This document shows positions 31,467 through 39,381 of a DNA stretch of 64,000 bases, piece by piece. Every line of letters starts with the position of its first letter. Within the stretch, counting starts at the first letter, position 1. The DNA is from Phycisphaerales bacterium (lineage in GTDB: Bacteria > Planctomycetota > Phycisphaerae > Phycisphaerales > UBA1924). The stretch lies in contig CAJPFG010000018.1 in the NCBI GenBank assembly GCA_905339235.1, forward strand, positions 62,001 through 126,000, written 5' to 3'. The notes below the pieces were generated by a model that ran no database searches, had not been told where the DNA came from, and saw only the letters and a list, made by a program, of their open reading frames with translations. The position numbers were made by a program, and so were the translations under genes.

Positions 31467-33050
31467 TCACAACTCGGTCTTCTCGATCTCGCCGATCCAG
31501 TGTTCGGGCGAGAGGGAGTTGTCGGCGAAGCGGGCGAGGAGGTCGAAGACCTTGTCGCCGAAGCCCCCGACGTTCAGGATGTCCTCGCGCTCCTGCGCCT
31601 GCGAGCAGCCGTAGGGCTGCAGGTCGATGCAGACGAGGCGCGCGGTGGGGCACCGCTGCTTGAGGATCGCCCACTGGCGGAGCGTTTCGGTGGGCGGCGG
31701 GAGCGACGCGCCGGGGTTCGCCAGGCGGGGGGCGAGCGAATCGACCCACGACTGGTTGTCCGAAACGAAGACGACGAGATCGGCGTGCGCACGGTCGGCA
31801 TTGAGAAGGGCCAGGGGCGCCGAGCAGTTGGTTCCGCCGGGCGGGATCGCGGCCATCTTCTGCGCGTTGGTGAGCACGGTGTCCCGCGGGTTGAGGTCCA
31901 CCTTCACCACCTGCTCGGTGAAGGGGATCACGCCCGCGTCCGGGTTGCGCCGGAGGATCGCGGCGGTGATGAGCGCCGCGACGTCCACGCAGCGCACCGC
32001 GGTGGACGAGCCCTTGCGGTACCCGGTGATGGGGGAGTGCATCGAGCCGGAGGCGTCGGGGCAGACCCAGACCTTCCCGGGGATCGAGGGCACGTTCCGC
32101 AGCGAGATCTCCAGGGCGTCCTGGAGGGCGTTGCGAACCATCGCGGGGACCTTGTCGCCGGCAATCGTGTACGCCACGAGCAACTGGTAGGGTCGCACGC
32201 GCGCACGGAGGATCAGTTTGGGGTCGCGGAGGCGCTGGGCGATGAACTCGGTCACCTTCGGGTCGTCGAACACGTCGTGACGGGCGAAGGTGTTGAGGTT
32301 CATGCGCAGCGCCTGCCACGACGCCTTGCGGGCGATGTCCTTCCAGTCGGGCGCGGAGAGGGGCAGGGCCGTGAGCAACTCGTGCGGCACGTCGGGGAGT
32401 TCGCGCGTGTCGCCACGCTTGAACGCCTCGTACGCGCGGACGAGCGCGGGCAGGGCCTGCGCGTCGTGATCGCGGCCCACCAGGTACGCGTAGAGCGCCG
32501 CCCGGGCGGGCGTCGCGGGACGCGGGTGGACCATCTTCACGACGTCCGCGAGGGACGGGTCGTTGCCGATCGACGCGCGGAAGAGCGCCTCGTCGCCCTG
32601 CGACGCGAGCCACTCGCGCACGAGCCGCTTGGGCAAGGAGCCGAGGCTCTTGCGGCCGACGACACCGGAGCGGATGATCTGCACGAGGTTGCGCAGGATC
32701 TTCGCGGAATCGACGACGCGCGGGAAAGCCTTGGCGAACTGCGCGGGGTCTCGGACGGAGAGGGTTGCGAGCAGGAGCGCGGGGAGGTCCTTCTGGTGCG
32801 CCTGCGAGCGCGCCCACGCCGCGGTCTTCGCGACGAAGGAAGGCTCGACCTGGGACGCCAGCGCCAGCACCGTCGCGAGTTGGGCGGACTCGTCGGCGTA
32901 GAACGTGCCGTTGAGGCAGCCGGTCGCGGCGAACTGGGCGAGGGCGTGGCGCGGCGTGAAGGCGTAGGCGAGGCCTCCCGCCTCGTTGATGGAATCGGCG
33001 CGGGGGAGCAGGCGGCCGACGTAGGACTTGAAGAGGGACTTGTTGGCCAT
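31467..33050 (-). CDS. rsr: Ro60-family (TROVE-vWA) RNA-binding protein
   Basis: A 527-residue Ro60 orthologue. Residues 1-about 320 are the HEAT-like TROVE ring (MANKSLFKSYVGRLLPRADSINEAGGLAYAF, GGLAYAFTPRHALAQFAATG, then basic segments such as VVGRKSLGSLPKRLVREWL), the part that holds misfolded RNA ends and Y RNA. Residues about 325-527 form a von Willebrand A domain with an intact MIDAS motif (DASGSM near 333, GGTNCS, and VVFVSDNQSW). Ro60 proteins work in RNA quality control and feed RNA to nucleases such as PNPase. ATG 33050 follows AAGGAAGG. The gene lies between four tRNA genes upstream and the Y RNA array downstream, all on the same strand. Confidence 0.95.
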   Translation of the reverse strand: MANKSLFKSYVGRLLPRADSINEAGGLAYAFTPRHALAQFAATGCLNGTFYADESAQLATVLALASQVEPSFVAKTAAWARSQAHQKDLPALLLATLSVRDPAQFAKAFPRVVDSAKILRNLVQIIRSGVVGRKSLGSLPKRLVREWLASQGDEALFRASIGNDPSLADVVKMVHPRPATPARAALYAYLVGRDHDAQALPALVRAYEAFKRGDTRELPDVPHELLTALPLSAPDWKDIARKASWQALRMNLNTFARHDVFDDPKVTEFIAQRLRDPKLILRARVRPYQLLVAYTIAGDKVPAMVRNALQDALEISLRNVPSIPGKVWVCPDASGSMHSPITGYRKGSSTAVRCVDVAALITAAILRRNPDAGVIPFTEQVVKVDLNPRDTVLTNAQKMAAIPPGGTNCSAPLALLNADRAHADLVVFVSDNQSWVDSLAPRLANPGASLPPPTETLRQWAILKQRCPTARLVCIDLQPYGCSQAQEREDILNVGGFGDKVFDLLARFADNSLSPEHWIGEIEKTEL

Positions 33051-33096
33051 AACGAACCTTCCTTTCCGCCGGGAACGGCCCGGCTGACGACTGACA

Positions 33097-33184
33097 TGGG
33101 TCGGGCAGGAGTTGCACCTGCGATGTTGGCCCGTGAGGGTGACTGCTTTACAGGCAGCCTCCTTCGCTGCTTGGATACCGACCC
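33097..33184 (-). tRNA. tRNA-Tyr (GTA), atypical T loop
   Basis: An 88-nt class II tRNA: acceptor GGGTCGG/CCGACCC, anticodon loop CTGTAAA (anticodon GTA), long variable arm (CCC-TCAC-GGG) and discriminator A. The T loop is TGCAACT, with G in place of the almost universal T at position 55. It lies 46 nt upstream of the Ro60 start. Confidence 0.85.
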
Positions 33185-33188
33185 GAAA

Positions 33189-33259
33189 GCCCCCGGCCGG
33201 AATCGAACCGGCCCCACCGGAGTTGCAGTCCGGGCCTCACACCAGTCAGGCACGGGGGC
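33189..33259 (-). tRNA. tRNA-Cys (GCA)
   Basis: A 71-nt cloverleaf: acceptor GCCCCCG/CGGGGGC, D stem GCCT/AGGC, anticodon loop CTGCAAC (anticodon GCA) and T arm with TTCGATT. Only 4 nt separate it from tRNA-Tyr. Confidence 0.9.
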
Positions 33260-33269
33260 TTTTCCGGCG

Positions 33270-33300
33270 CGGAGGGTGGGAGCCTGTGTCCCACCCTCCG
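33270..33300. repeat. Palindrome between two tRNA genes
   Basis: A perfect 12-bp inverted repeat, CGGAGGGTGGGA (33270-33281) and TCCCACCCTCCG (33289-33300), with a 7-nt loop GCCTGTG. The GCCTGTG and CCCACCC segments recall the palindromes inserted in the kynurenine genes. It could serve as an RNA processing signal between tRNA-CAG and tRNA-Cys. Confidence 0.6.
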
Positions 33301-33314
33301 TGGCCGACCTGAAG

Positions 33315-33387
33315 TGACCGTGGGAGGATTCGAACCTCCACTGCACCGTTTCTGAGACGGCGGCCTCTGCCATTGGGCTACACGGCC
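33315..33387 (-). tRNA. tRNA with CAG anticodon (nominal Leu) but class I variable loop
   Basis: A 73-nt cloverleaf: acceptor GGCCGTG/CACGGTC (one G-U), anticodon stem GCCGT/ACGGT with loop CTCAGAA (U33, anticodon CAG, A37), T loop TTCGAAT, discriminator A. CAG is a leucine anticodon, yet the variable region is only 5 nt, whereas leucine tRNAs carry a long variable arm. It may be charged with another residue, or may not be a translation tRNA. Confidence 0.8.
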
Positions 33388-33400
33388 GAGTGACAGCAAG

Positions 33401-33472
33401 CGCCCCCGGTGGGACTCGCACCCACACCCTCCGGGTTGACAACCCGGCGCTCCGCTATTGAGCTACGAGGAC
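33401..33472 (-). tRNA. tRNA-Asp (GTC), atypical T and D loops
   Basis: A 72-nt cloverleaf: acceptor GTCCTCG/CGGGGGC with two G-U pairs, discriminator G, anticodon loop TTGTCAA (anticodon GTC). The D loop lacks the usual GG pair and the T loop is TGCGAGT, with G at position 55, as in the nearby tRNA-Tyr. First RNA of the operon. Confidence 0.85.
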
Positions 33473-33966
33473 GATTTCGAGCGATGTATTGGCCGCGGTG
33501 TTAGTTGCGGCGGTGGTTGTTACTTAGATCTGCGCGCAGGAAGACCTCCTTCCGCGAATGGGCGGGACGAACTGAAACGGTGCGCATCCGGAGTGGATGG
33601 ACGGAGCGCCGGGACGGCGAACGCCGTTGCGGGGCCGGTCGGCCGGGAAACCCTGGATTTCGCGAGGGATTGAGGTGTTCCGTCGCGTCGGCCCGGGAGT
33701 TTCCCGCTGCCGACGCCTCGCCCAGAGGCGATCAGCAGTCCAGCGGGGCTTGCCAATCCAGGCGGCTGCTCCGCTTGGATTCCAAGCGATACATGCCGCC
33801 GGCGACTCCGGCAAGGGTGACTGGTGATGTGTGGAACACGCGGATGGACACAATAAGACTCCGAGAGTGAGGGAGTATCGTCAAGGTAGTATGCGCAGTC
33901 AAGGGTTTTGTTGCGGGAATTCGGAGGAATTTCTCGCGGCGCCGACGGCGCAGGAGGAGAATTCGC
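33473..33966. other. 494-bp leader region of the tRNA-Ro60-Y RNA operon
   Basis: No convincing gene. Short frames on both strands look random. A minus-strand promoter lies at 33874-33902. Between it and tRNA-Asp are about 400 nt with several hairpins, the clearest being GCTTGGAATCCAAGC (33771-33785). An additional structured RNA is possible but none is recognised. Confidence 0.4.
33874..33902 (-). promoter_or_regulatory. Sigma-70-type promoter for the tRNA-Ro60 operon
   Basis: TTGACT (33897-33902) and GATACT (33874-33879) with an ideal 17-bp spacer on the minus strand. Predicted start is near 33867, about 395 nt before tRNA-Asp. No better promoter is visible nearer the tRNAs. Confidence 0.6.
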
Positions 33967-36900
33967 TCAGGTGTCGTTCGCGTCTTTCGGGGTGCGTTCG
34001 TTGCGGAGCGAGTTGGTGGCGTGGCGGATCCAGGCGACCGAGGGCGGCGAGTAGGGCCGGAACTTCTCCAGTCCCGCGGTTTCATCGGTGTAGAAGAGGG
34101 CGCGGTTGCGGCCGAGGTTGGACGCGGCGGGGGAGTCGATCAGGTGGGTCGAGTCGGAGGCGCTCATCTGGAAGACGATGCGCGAGCCGAACTCGCGCAG
34201 GCTCTGGCGATTGACCGCGCGCTCGAGCGCGGTGACCGTGTCGCACCACACCAGGGAGTGAACGCCCACGCCGGGGCCTTCGCGGAGGATGGTGGCGAAC
34301 TGGTCGGGCGGCGCGGAGGCGTCGGAGGAGAAACTGAACTCATCGCCGCGGCGGAGATCGCGAAGGCGGTGCAGGCCGTAGACGAACAGGAAGATCGGCG
34401 GGAGGCGGTCGGCCTCGCCGGGAGGAAGGGCGAGGCGGCGCTCGACCTCGGGAAGGAGCGAGGCGATCACGGCGGGAGTTTCGCGTGGGCCGTGGCGGGC
34501 GGCGGCCGGGCCCAGGGCCGCGGCGGCGGCGTCGAGGAGCACGCCGGTTTCGCCCTCGCCGGAGAAGGCGTTAATGAGCAGGATGCGGGGTTTGTCGGAC
34601 GGGCGGGTCTGCGCGGCCAGCGCCAGCATGGCCAGGGCATGGATGCTCGCCGCGGCGGCCTCGTCCTGGCCGACGGTCAGGAGGTTGGCGCCGCTGCGCA
34701 TGGGGAACGCGGCGAACGTGGGGTCCTTGATCGAGATCGGCTCGCCGAGCCAGGCGTGGGGGAGCGCCTGCGGGACGGGGTCCTTGAGGACGCGGGCGAG
34801 TTGCTGGTTGGTGCGGATGTCGGCGGGGACGTTGCCCTCGAAGACGATGGGGTCGGGGGTGGTGAGGTTGATGGCCCGGGCCTGGATGCCGGCGAGGATC
34901 GTCTCGCGCCGATCCTCATCGAGCCAGACGATCTGGAAGGGGCTGTTGCCTTCGATCAGGCCGCTGGCATCGTTGTAGATGGCTTCGCCGGGTCGCGTGA
35001 GCAGGCGCGGGGCGGTGTTGTCCTCGCTCATGATCAGGTACGAGTCCTGATCGCTGCTCTGCAGGGCGATGCGGATGGCCATCTGGCCCATGGTGCTGCG
35101 GGCGATGGAGAAGGCCCCGCCCAGGGTCTGCGAGCCAAGTACGAGATGCATGCCGAAGGCGCGGCCCTGGCGGACGAGCCGGTCGAGCAGGAGCGAGGCT
35201 TCCTGGGCGATCTTGTCGTCGTCCACGAAGAACTCCTGGAACTCGTCAACGGCGAGGACGATGCGGGGCATCTCGTCGGGGAGGCGCGAGCCCGAGGCCC
35301 TGGCCGCGTCGCGGTAGGAGGCGACGTCCTGGACGCCGGCGTCGCGGAAGAGCATGCCGCGGCGTGTGAGTTCGGCGTCGAGGCGGCGCAGAACGCTGAG
35401 CCCGAACTCGCGCTCGCTCTCGACGGCGATGACGCGGGCGTGGGGGAGGCGGTGGGTGGCGTAGGTCTTGAACTCGACGCCCTTCTTGAAGTCGATGAGG
35501 TAGATCTCGACCTCGGAGGGGCTGTACCAGAGGGCGAGGTTGGTGACGAGCACGTGGAAGAGCGTTGACTTGCCGGCGCCGGTTCGGCCGGCGATGAGCG
35601 CGTGCTGGGCCATGCCGCGCCCCATGGTGAGGCGCTGGAGTTTGTGGGCTCCGGCCCGCCCGATGGGGACGGAGAGTTCGGAGGCGGAGGAGAGGGACCA
35701 CTCCTGGCCGGGGCCGGGGGCGACAAGTTCGAAGGGGACCTGAACGCGGGAGGAGTCTTTGGCGAGTTCGCCTGCGCGGTTGAGGATGGCGGTGTGGAGC
35801 ACGTTGTCGGGCGGCGATTCGAGGGTGAGGGGCCAGCGGGAGAGAACGGGGTCTTTGAGGGAGCAGCCTTTTTGCAGTTCGATCGTGAGGCTGTGTTTCT
35901 CGATGTCGGCGATGGGGAGGTGGGGAGCGCCCTTGGAGCGGGCGTCGGCGGCGATGAGGGTGTGGACGCCGCAGCGGGCGCCGGCGGCGATGATGCTGGC
36001 GAGGCGCTTGGCCGCGGGATCGGTGAGGTTGGTGGGGAAGTCGGCGAGGACGAGGAAGCGGAAGGGCTCGGCGACTTCGCCGGCGTCGGCGTTGTATTCC
36101 TGGATGGACTTGTACTGGTTGCGGAGGTATTTCTGGATCACGTTTTCCATGTGCTCGGTGAGATCGACGAGTTTCTGCTCGATGTGCCGGGCGTCGGTCC
36201 AGATGCGGTCGGAGACCAGGAGGGGCTCGTAGTCGGCGAGGTGCATGAAGGCGGCGAAACTCTGGCCCAGGCCGACGGGGTCGATGATGGTAAAGCGCAC
36301 CTTGCCGGGGGGGATCGACGTGAGCAGGCGGAGCATGACCTGGTTGAGAGTCTGAAGGGCGTGGGCGCGCTGGTCGGGGGCGTGGAGGAGGAGCAGCGAG
36401 GGGTGTGTGGCGCTCTCGAGGGGTACGGGCAGGCGGATGGGCGCTGGGATGGCCTGGGCGATTTCGGGGGGAAGGGCGGAGGTGTCGAGGAGCGAGGCGG
36501 GCTGGAGTTCGATCGTGCCCAGGCTCATGGCGGGGGGCGTCTGGTCGGCGGGCGGGAAGAGGGGCCAGCGGGAGTCGGCCCAGGGCGGGCACATCGCGGC
36601 GGCCTGGGAGTGGAGGTCGGAGGCGATCCGCGCGGAATCGGTGGAGAGGGTGGTCCAGCGGGCGCGGAGCGACTGGCGGAATGACGCGTGCACGCCCTCG
36701 GCCCGGGCGATGGCGTCGTCGCGCTGCTGCTGGGCGTGTTCGGTGGCGAGGCGGCGGGTTTCGCGGAGTTGGGCGACGGCGTCGGCGAAATGGGCATCGA
36801 AGGTCTTGAGTTCGGATTCGCGCTGGGAGTCGGCGGCGGCGATGAGGCCGGCGTGTCGTTCGCGGAGTTGCGGGAGGAGAGTCTTCTGGCGTTCGCGGAT

Positions 36901-37869
36901 GTGTTCGCGGCGCTCGGCGTTGAGTTTTCGCGCGAGGTTGACTTCGCGGGACTTGGCCGCACGGTTGGCGTTCATCTGATCGCGGTATCCCTGTTCGAAT
37001 CGGCGGAGGAGGGCGTCGGAGGCGGCTGAGAGTTCGCCGAGCGTGGCGGAGAGGCGTGCGACGGCGGGGGCGACGCGTCGGCGGAAGATGAAGCGGGTGA
37101 CGAGCATGAGCACGAGGACGCCGCCGCCGAAGGCGCCGGCGTAGCGGAGAAACTGAGCGGGGGAGGTCTGGCCGAGCGCGGCGAGGACGCTGGCGGCGGC
37201 GAGCGAGGTGGCGACGGCGGCGATGAGGGGGAGGAAGAGCGAACCGAAGTATGACTTGGAGCGGCGGCGGAGGGCCTCGGCCAGGGAGAGGGCGCGGGCG
37301 CGGATCTGCTCGAAGTTTTCGGTGGGGGCGGAGGCGGGGGGCGCGGGAGCGAGCGCGGGGTAGCCGCCGCGGCGGAGTTGAGTGGCGACGGTCGCCGAGA
37401 GGTTGGACACCTCGCGCATTTTGTGTTCGAGGGCGGTGCGGGCGGTGGCGAGTTCGTGCTCGGCCTTGTGGTCGGCGGTCTCGCCCATGGTTTCGGCGAT
37501 CCACTCGCGTTCTTCGATCTCGTGTTCGGCGCGGTCGGCGAGGTCCTTGGTCTTGCGTTCGAAAGAGGCGGTCTCGGATTCGGCGTTGTGGCGGGCTTCG
37601 GAGATGGCGGCGTCGAGGCGGGCTTCCATGTCGCGGCGCTGGACGATGGCCTTGCGCTGGAGCGACTGGGACTGGGCGACAAAGCGTTCCTTGGCCTCGG
37701 AGACGGCGGCGTCGTGCTCGCGCTCGGCCTCGTACTTGGCTTTCTGGAGCGATTCATCGGCGGAGGCGAGGGCCGCGGGCGATTCGCGGGCGATGGCGGT
37801 GAGGCGGTCGGAGAGCAGCCGCGCCTGGTCGAGGAAGTGGAGGTCGTGGGTGGGGGGTTGGGAGGTCAT
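33967..37869 (-). CDS. EccC/EssC-like FtsK-SpoIIIE ATPase of a type VII-like secretion system
   Basis: A 1300-residue membrane ATPase. Residues 1-about 200 form a long charged coiled coil. Two membrane helices follow (about 215-265: LFLPLIAAVATSLAAASVLAAL and FGGGVLVLMLVTRFIF), then a second coiled coil to about 420. Three tandem FtsK-like modules come next. The first (about 500-700) lacks a Walker A. The second is complete, with GRTGAGKST near 757-766 and IVLAVDEFQEFF near 870. The third (about 1075-1290, LLTVGQDEAAAASIHALAML) is degenerate. Three modules with one active site is the EccC/EssC plan. ATG 37869 is preferred; a GTG at 37911 would overlap the upstream gene. Three small helical genes precede it. 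Confidence 0.85.
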   Translation of the reverse strand: MTSQPPTHDLHFLDQARLLSDRLTAIARESPAALASADESLQKAKYEAEREHDAAVSEAKERFVAQSQSLQRKAIVQRRDMEARLDAAISEARHNAESETASFERKTKDLADRAEHEIEEREWIAETMGETADHKAEHELATARTALEHKMREVSNLSATVATQLRRGGYPALAPAPPASAPTENFEQIRARALSLAEALRRRSKSYFGSLFLPLIAAVATSLAAASVLAALGQTSPAQFLRYAGAFGGGVLVLMLVTRFIFRRRVAPAVARLSATLGELSAASDALLRRFEQGYRDQMNANRAAKSREVNLARKLNAERREHIRERQKTLLPQLRERHAGLIAAADSQRESELKTFDAHFADAVAQLRETRRLATEHAQQQRDDAIARAEGVHASFRQSLRARWTTLSTDSARIASDLHSQAAAMCPPWADSRWPLFPPADQTPPAMSLGTIELQPASLLDTSALPPEIAQAIPAPIRLPVPLESATHPSLLLLHAPDQRAHALQTLNQVMLRLLTSIPPGKVRFTIIDPVGLGQSFAAFMHLADYEPLLVSDRIWTDARHIEQKLVDLTEHMENVIQKYLRNQYKSIQEYNADAGEVAEPFRFLVLADFPTNLTDPAAKRLASIIAAGARCGVHTLIAADARSKGAPHLPIADIEKHSLTIELQKGCSLKDPVLSRWPLTLESPPDNVLHTAILNRAGELAKDSSRVQVPFELVAPGPGQEWSLSSASELSVPIGRAGAHKLQRLTMGRGMAQHALIAGRTGAGKSTLFHVLVTNLALWYSPSEVEIYLIDFKKGVEFKTYATHRLPHARVIAVESEREFGLSVLRRLDAELTRRGMLFRDAGVQDVASYRDAARASGSRLPDEMPRIVLAVDEFQEFFVDDDKIAQEASLLLDRLVRQGRAFGMHLVLGSQTLGGAFSIARSTMGQMAIRIALQSSDQDSYLIMSEDNTAPRLLTRPGEAIYNDASGLIEGNSPFQIVWLDEDRRETILAGIQARAINLTTPDPIVFEGNVPADIRTNQQLARVLKDPVPQALPHAWLGEPISIKDPTFAAFPMRSGANLLTVGQDEAAAASIHALAMLALAAQTRPSDKPRILLINAFSGEGETGVLLDAAAAALGPAAARHGPRETPAVIASLLPEVERRLALPPGEADRLPPIFLFVYGLHRLRDLRRGDEFSFSSDASAPPDQFATILREGPGVGVHSLVWCDTVTALERAVNRQSLREFGSRIVFQMSASDSTHLIDSPAASNLGRNRALFYTDETAGLEKFRPYSPPSVAWIRHATNSLRNERTPKDANDT

Positions 37870-37876
37870 GATTGGG

Positions 37877-38110
37877 TCAGAAGAAGGAGTCGGAATCGTC
37901 GCCGCATTCACGATGGACGCGCTGGATGATCTCGGTGACGCCGTCGAGTGCCTTGATAGCGGCGAGGACGCGGGGTTCGAGGGATTCGATTTCCTCCTTC
38001 TCGAAGTGGTGGCGTGCCTCGTCGGCCCACTGGCTCCTGATCGAGTCGAAGCGAAGGCGCAGGTCCTTCATGGCATCGTAGAGCATTCCCTTGGCGCCGC
38101 TGACGCTCAT
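37877..38110 (-). CDS. Small helical protein of the T7SS-like operon (77 aa)
   Basis: A short acidic, fully helical protein (MSVSGAKGMLYDAMKDLRLRFDSIRSQW, ADEARHHFEKEEIESLEPRVLAAIKALDGVTEII). The SIRSQWADEARHHFEKE segment resembles the W-x-D/E turn of WXG100-like proteins, so it may be a secreted substrate or chaperone partner. Its start overlaps the end of the 194-residue gene by 4 nt and it ends 7 bp before the ATPase start, placing it firmly in the operon. No homologue is recognised with certainty. Confidence 0.75.
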   Translation of the reverse strand: MSVSGAKGMLYDAMKDLRLRFDSIRSQWADEARHHFEKEEIESLEPRVLAAIKALDGVTEIIQRVHRECGDDSDSFF

Positions 38111-38691
38111 GCTGGGGTTCCGGGGCTTTGGGGTTGATCGGACGGGGTGGGGGTGGTGGAGGGTTCCGAATCCGGGGCGGGATCGGAGGTGAGGGCGGAA
38201 TCGGGCTGCGGGGCGCGGATGGCCGCGTATCCCTCGAGGGCGGCGACCATGCGGTCGAGTTTGGCGATGGCGCCCGGGATGTCAACGGCGAGGGCCTCGG
38301 AGAGGGAGCGGATCATGACGAGGCGGTTGGCGGCCTCTTTTTCCCAGATGGGTTGCCAGCGGTGAACGGCGGCGAGGCGCTGCTTGGCGGAATCGACGCG
38401 GGCGTTGGCCTGGGTGAGTTTGCGCTGCTCGAAGACGGTGGAGGCGGGGTCGGGCGCGGCGATGAGTTTCTTGCGCTGGATCTCGAGTTTCCACTGCGTC
38501 ACCGCGTCTTCGCGCCGGCGGATTTCGCGCTTCCAGTACGCCGGGCGGTCGCTGTGGAGCCACTGGGTGACGCGGTGGATCTCGGTCTGGGCGGAACTGA
38601 GCGCGGCCTTGGCGGATGCGGAGAACTCGTGGAGCGCGGCCTTGGCGTCCAGAAGGGACTTGACGGACCGGACATTGGCTCGCTCGCTCAT
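38107..38691 (-). CDS. Coiled-coil protein of the T7SS-like operon (194 aa)
   Basis: Almost entirely helical from residue 1 to about 155, with heptad-like spacing (LLDAKAALHEFSASAKAALSSAQTEIHRVTQWL, REIRRREDAVTQWKLEIQRKKL, AAVHRWQPIWEKEAANRLVMIRSL), then a disordered Pro/Ser/Thr tail. It may be a structural or substrate protein related to long WXG/LXG-type proteins. The start is 7 bp after the WXG100-like gene, and the stop overlaps the 77-residue gene by 4 nt. No enzymatic motif is seen. Confidence 0.75.
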   Translation of the reverse strand: MSERANVRSVKSLLDAKAALHEFSASAKAALSSAQTEIHRVTQWLHSDRPAYWKREIRRREDAVTQWKLEIQRKKLIAAPDPASTVFEQRKLTQANARVDSAKQRLAAVHRWQPIWEKEAANRLVMIRSLSEALAVDIPGAIAKLDRMVAALEGYAAIRAPQPDSALTSDPAPDSEPSTTPTPSDQPQSPGTPA

Positions 38692-38698
38692 GTGGGGC

Positions 38699-38971
38699 TC
38701 AGCGCTGGTTGAGGTATTCCTCGATCTTCTCAGCCTTGCGCATCAGGAAGGGGATGTGCTTGTCGGCGGAGTCGGCGAAGCGGGCGAGGACTCGCATGGT
38801 CTGCTCGAACTCTTCGGCGAACTTGGTGTGCTCCTGGTCGCGCCAGGTCTGGCCGAGTTCGTTGAGGCGGGCAAGGAGCACGCCCATCTGGTCGCGGATG
38901 CTGCCGTTGAAGCGTTTGAGTTCCTGGGCGAAGCGGCGGACTTCACCCGGGTCGATGATGGCCTTGGACAT
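38699..38971 (-). CDS. WXG100-like protein
   Basis: A 90-residue helical hairpin: helix one (VRRFAQELKRFNGSIRDQMGVLLARLNEL), a turn GQTWRDQEHTKF, and helix two (AEEFEQTMRVLARFADSADKHIPFLMRKAEKIEEYL). Size, hairpin and a Trp at the turn are those of WXG100 (ESAT-6-like) proteins; here the motif is WRD rather than WxG, a variant I recall from planctomycetes. ATG 38971 follows AAGGAG. First gene of the four-gene operon and the likely secreted substrate of the EccC-like ATPase. Confidence 0.85.
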   Translation of the reverse strand: MSKAIIDPGEVRRFAQELKRFNGSIRDQMGVLLARLNELGQTWRDQEHTKFAEEFEQTMRVLARFADSADKHIPFLMRKAEKIEEYLNQR

Positions 38972-39381
38972 GGGGGGACTCCTTGGTGGTCCGGTACAGA
39001 TTATCCCGCGGAAGGGCCCGGCGGGTTGCAGCAAAGAGACGGTAATGTCGGGGTGTTTGGCGGAGTCCGGCGGTGTGGCGCGGGGTGGGTGGGAGGGAGA
39101 GGAGAGTGGAGAGTGGGAGAGTGAGATGCCCGATGCGGTTGCTGCGATGCCACTCGGTCCGCGCAGTCGCCGTGAGTCAAGGCCCGAGAACAACGCGCTT
39201 TGCGGGGGGGCGGTGCAGGTTTGGGGCGTGTGGGATCGTGAAGATTTGCACACGTTTCCGAAGCAGGGCGTTGACCAGGCGGGCTGTCGAAAGATCGGCG
39301 TCGCATACCCTTGCCGGTCTTCGGGGCGAGGTATGGGGGTGTGGGGGATCGGGCCGCGGACGGCGCCGGAGGAAGAAACCG
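38972..39381. other. 410-bp divergent region between the T7SS-like operon and the glycosyltransferase gene
   Basis: Contains a purine-rich tract (about 39088-39123, GGGAGGGAGAGGAGAGTGG and similar) and promoters for both directions. On the plus strand GGAGGAAG lies just before the TTG start at 39382. No gene, hairpin or repeat family was recognised. Confidence 0.4.

Noticed and set aside
31467..33317. Long open frame on the plus strand opposite the Ro60 gene
   Set aside because: Composition is the arginine/glycine-rich pattern of an antisense shadow in high-GC DNA, with no domain; the minus strand encodes an unmistakable TROVE protein.
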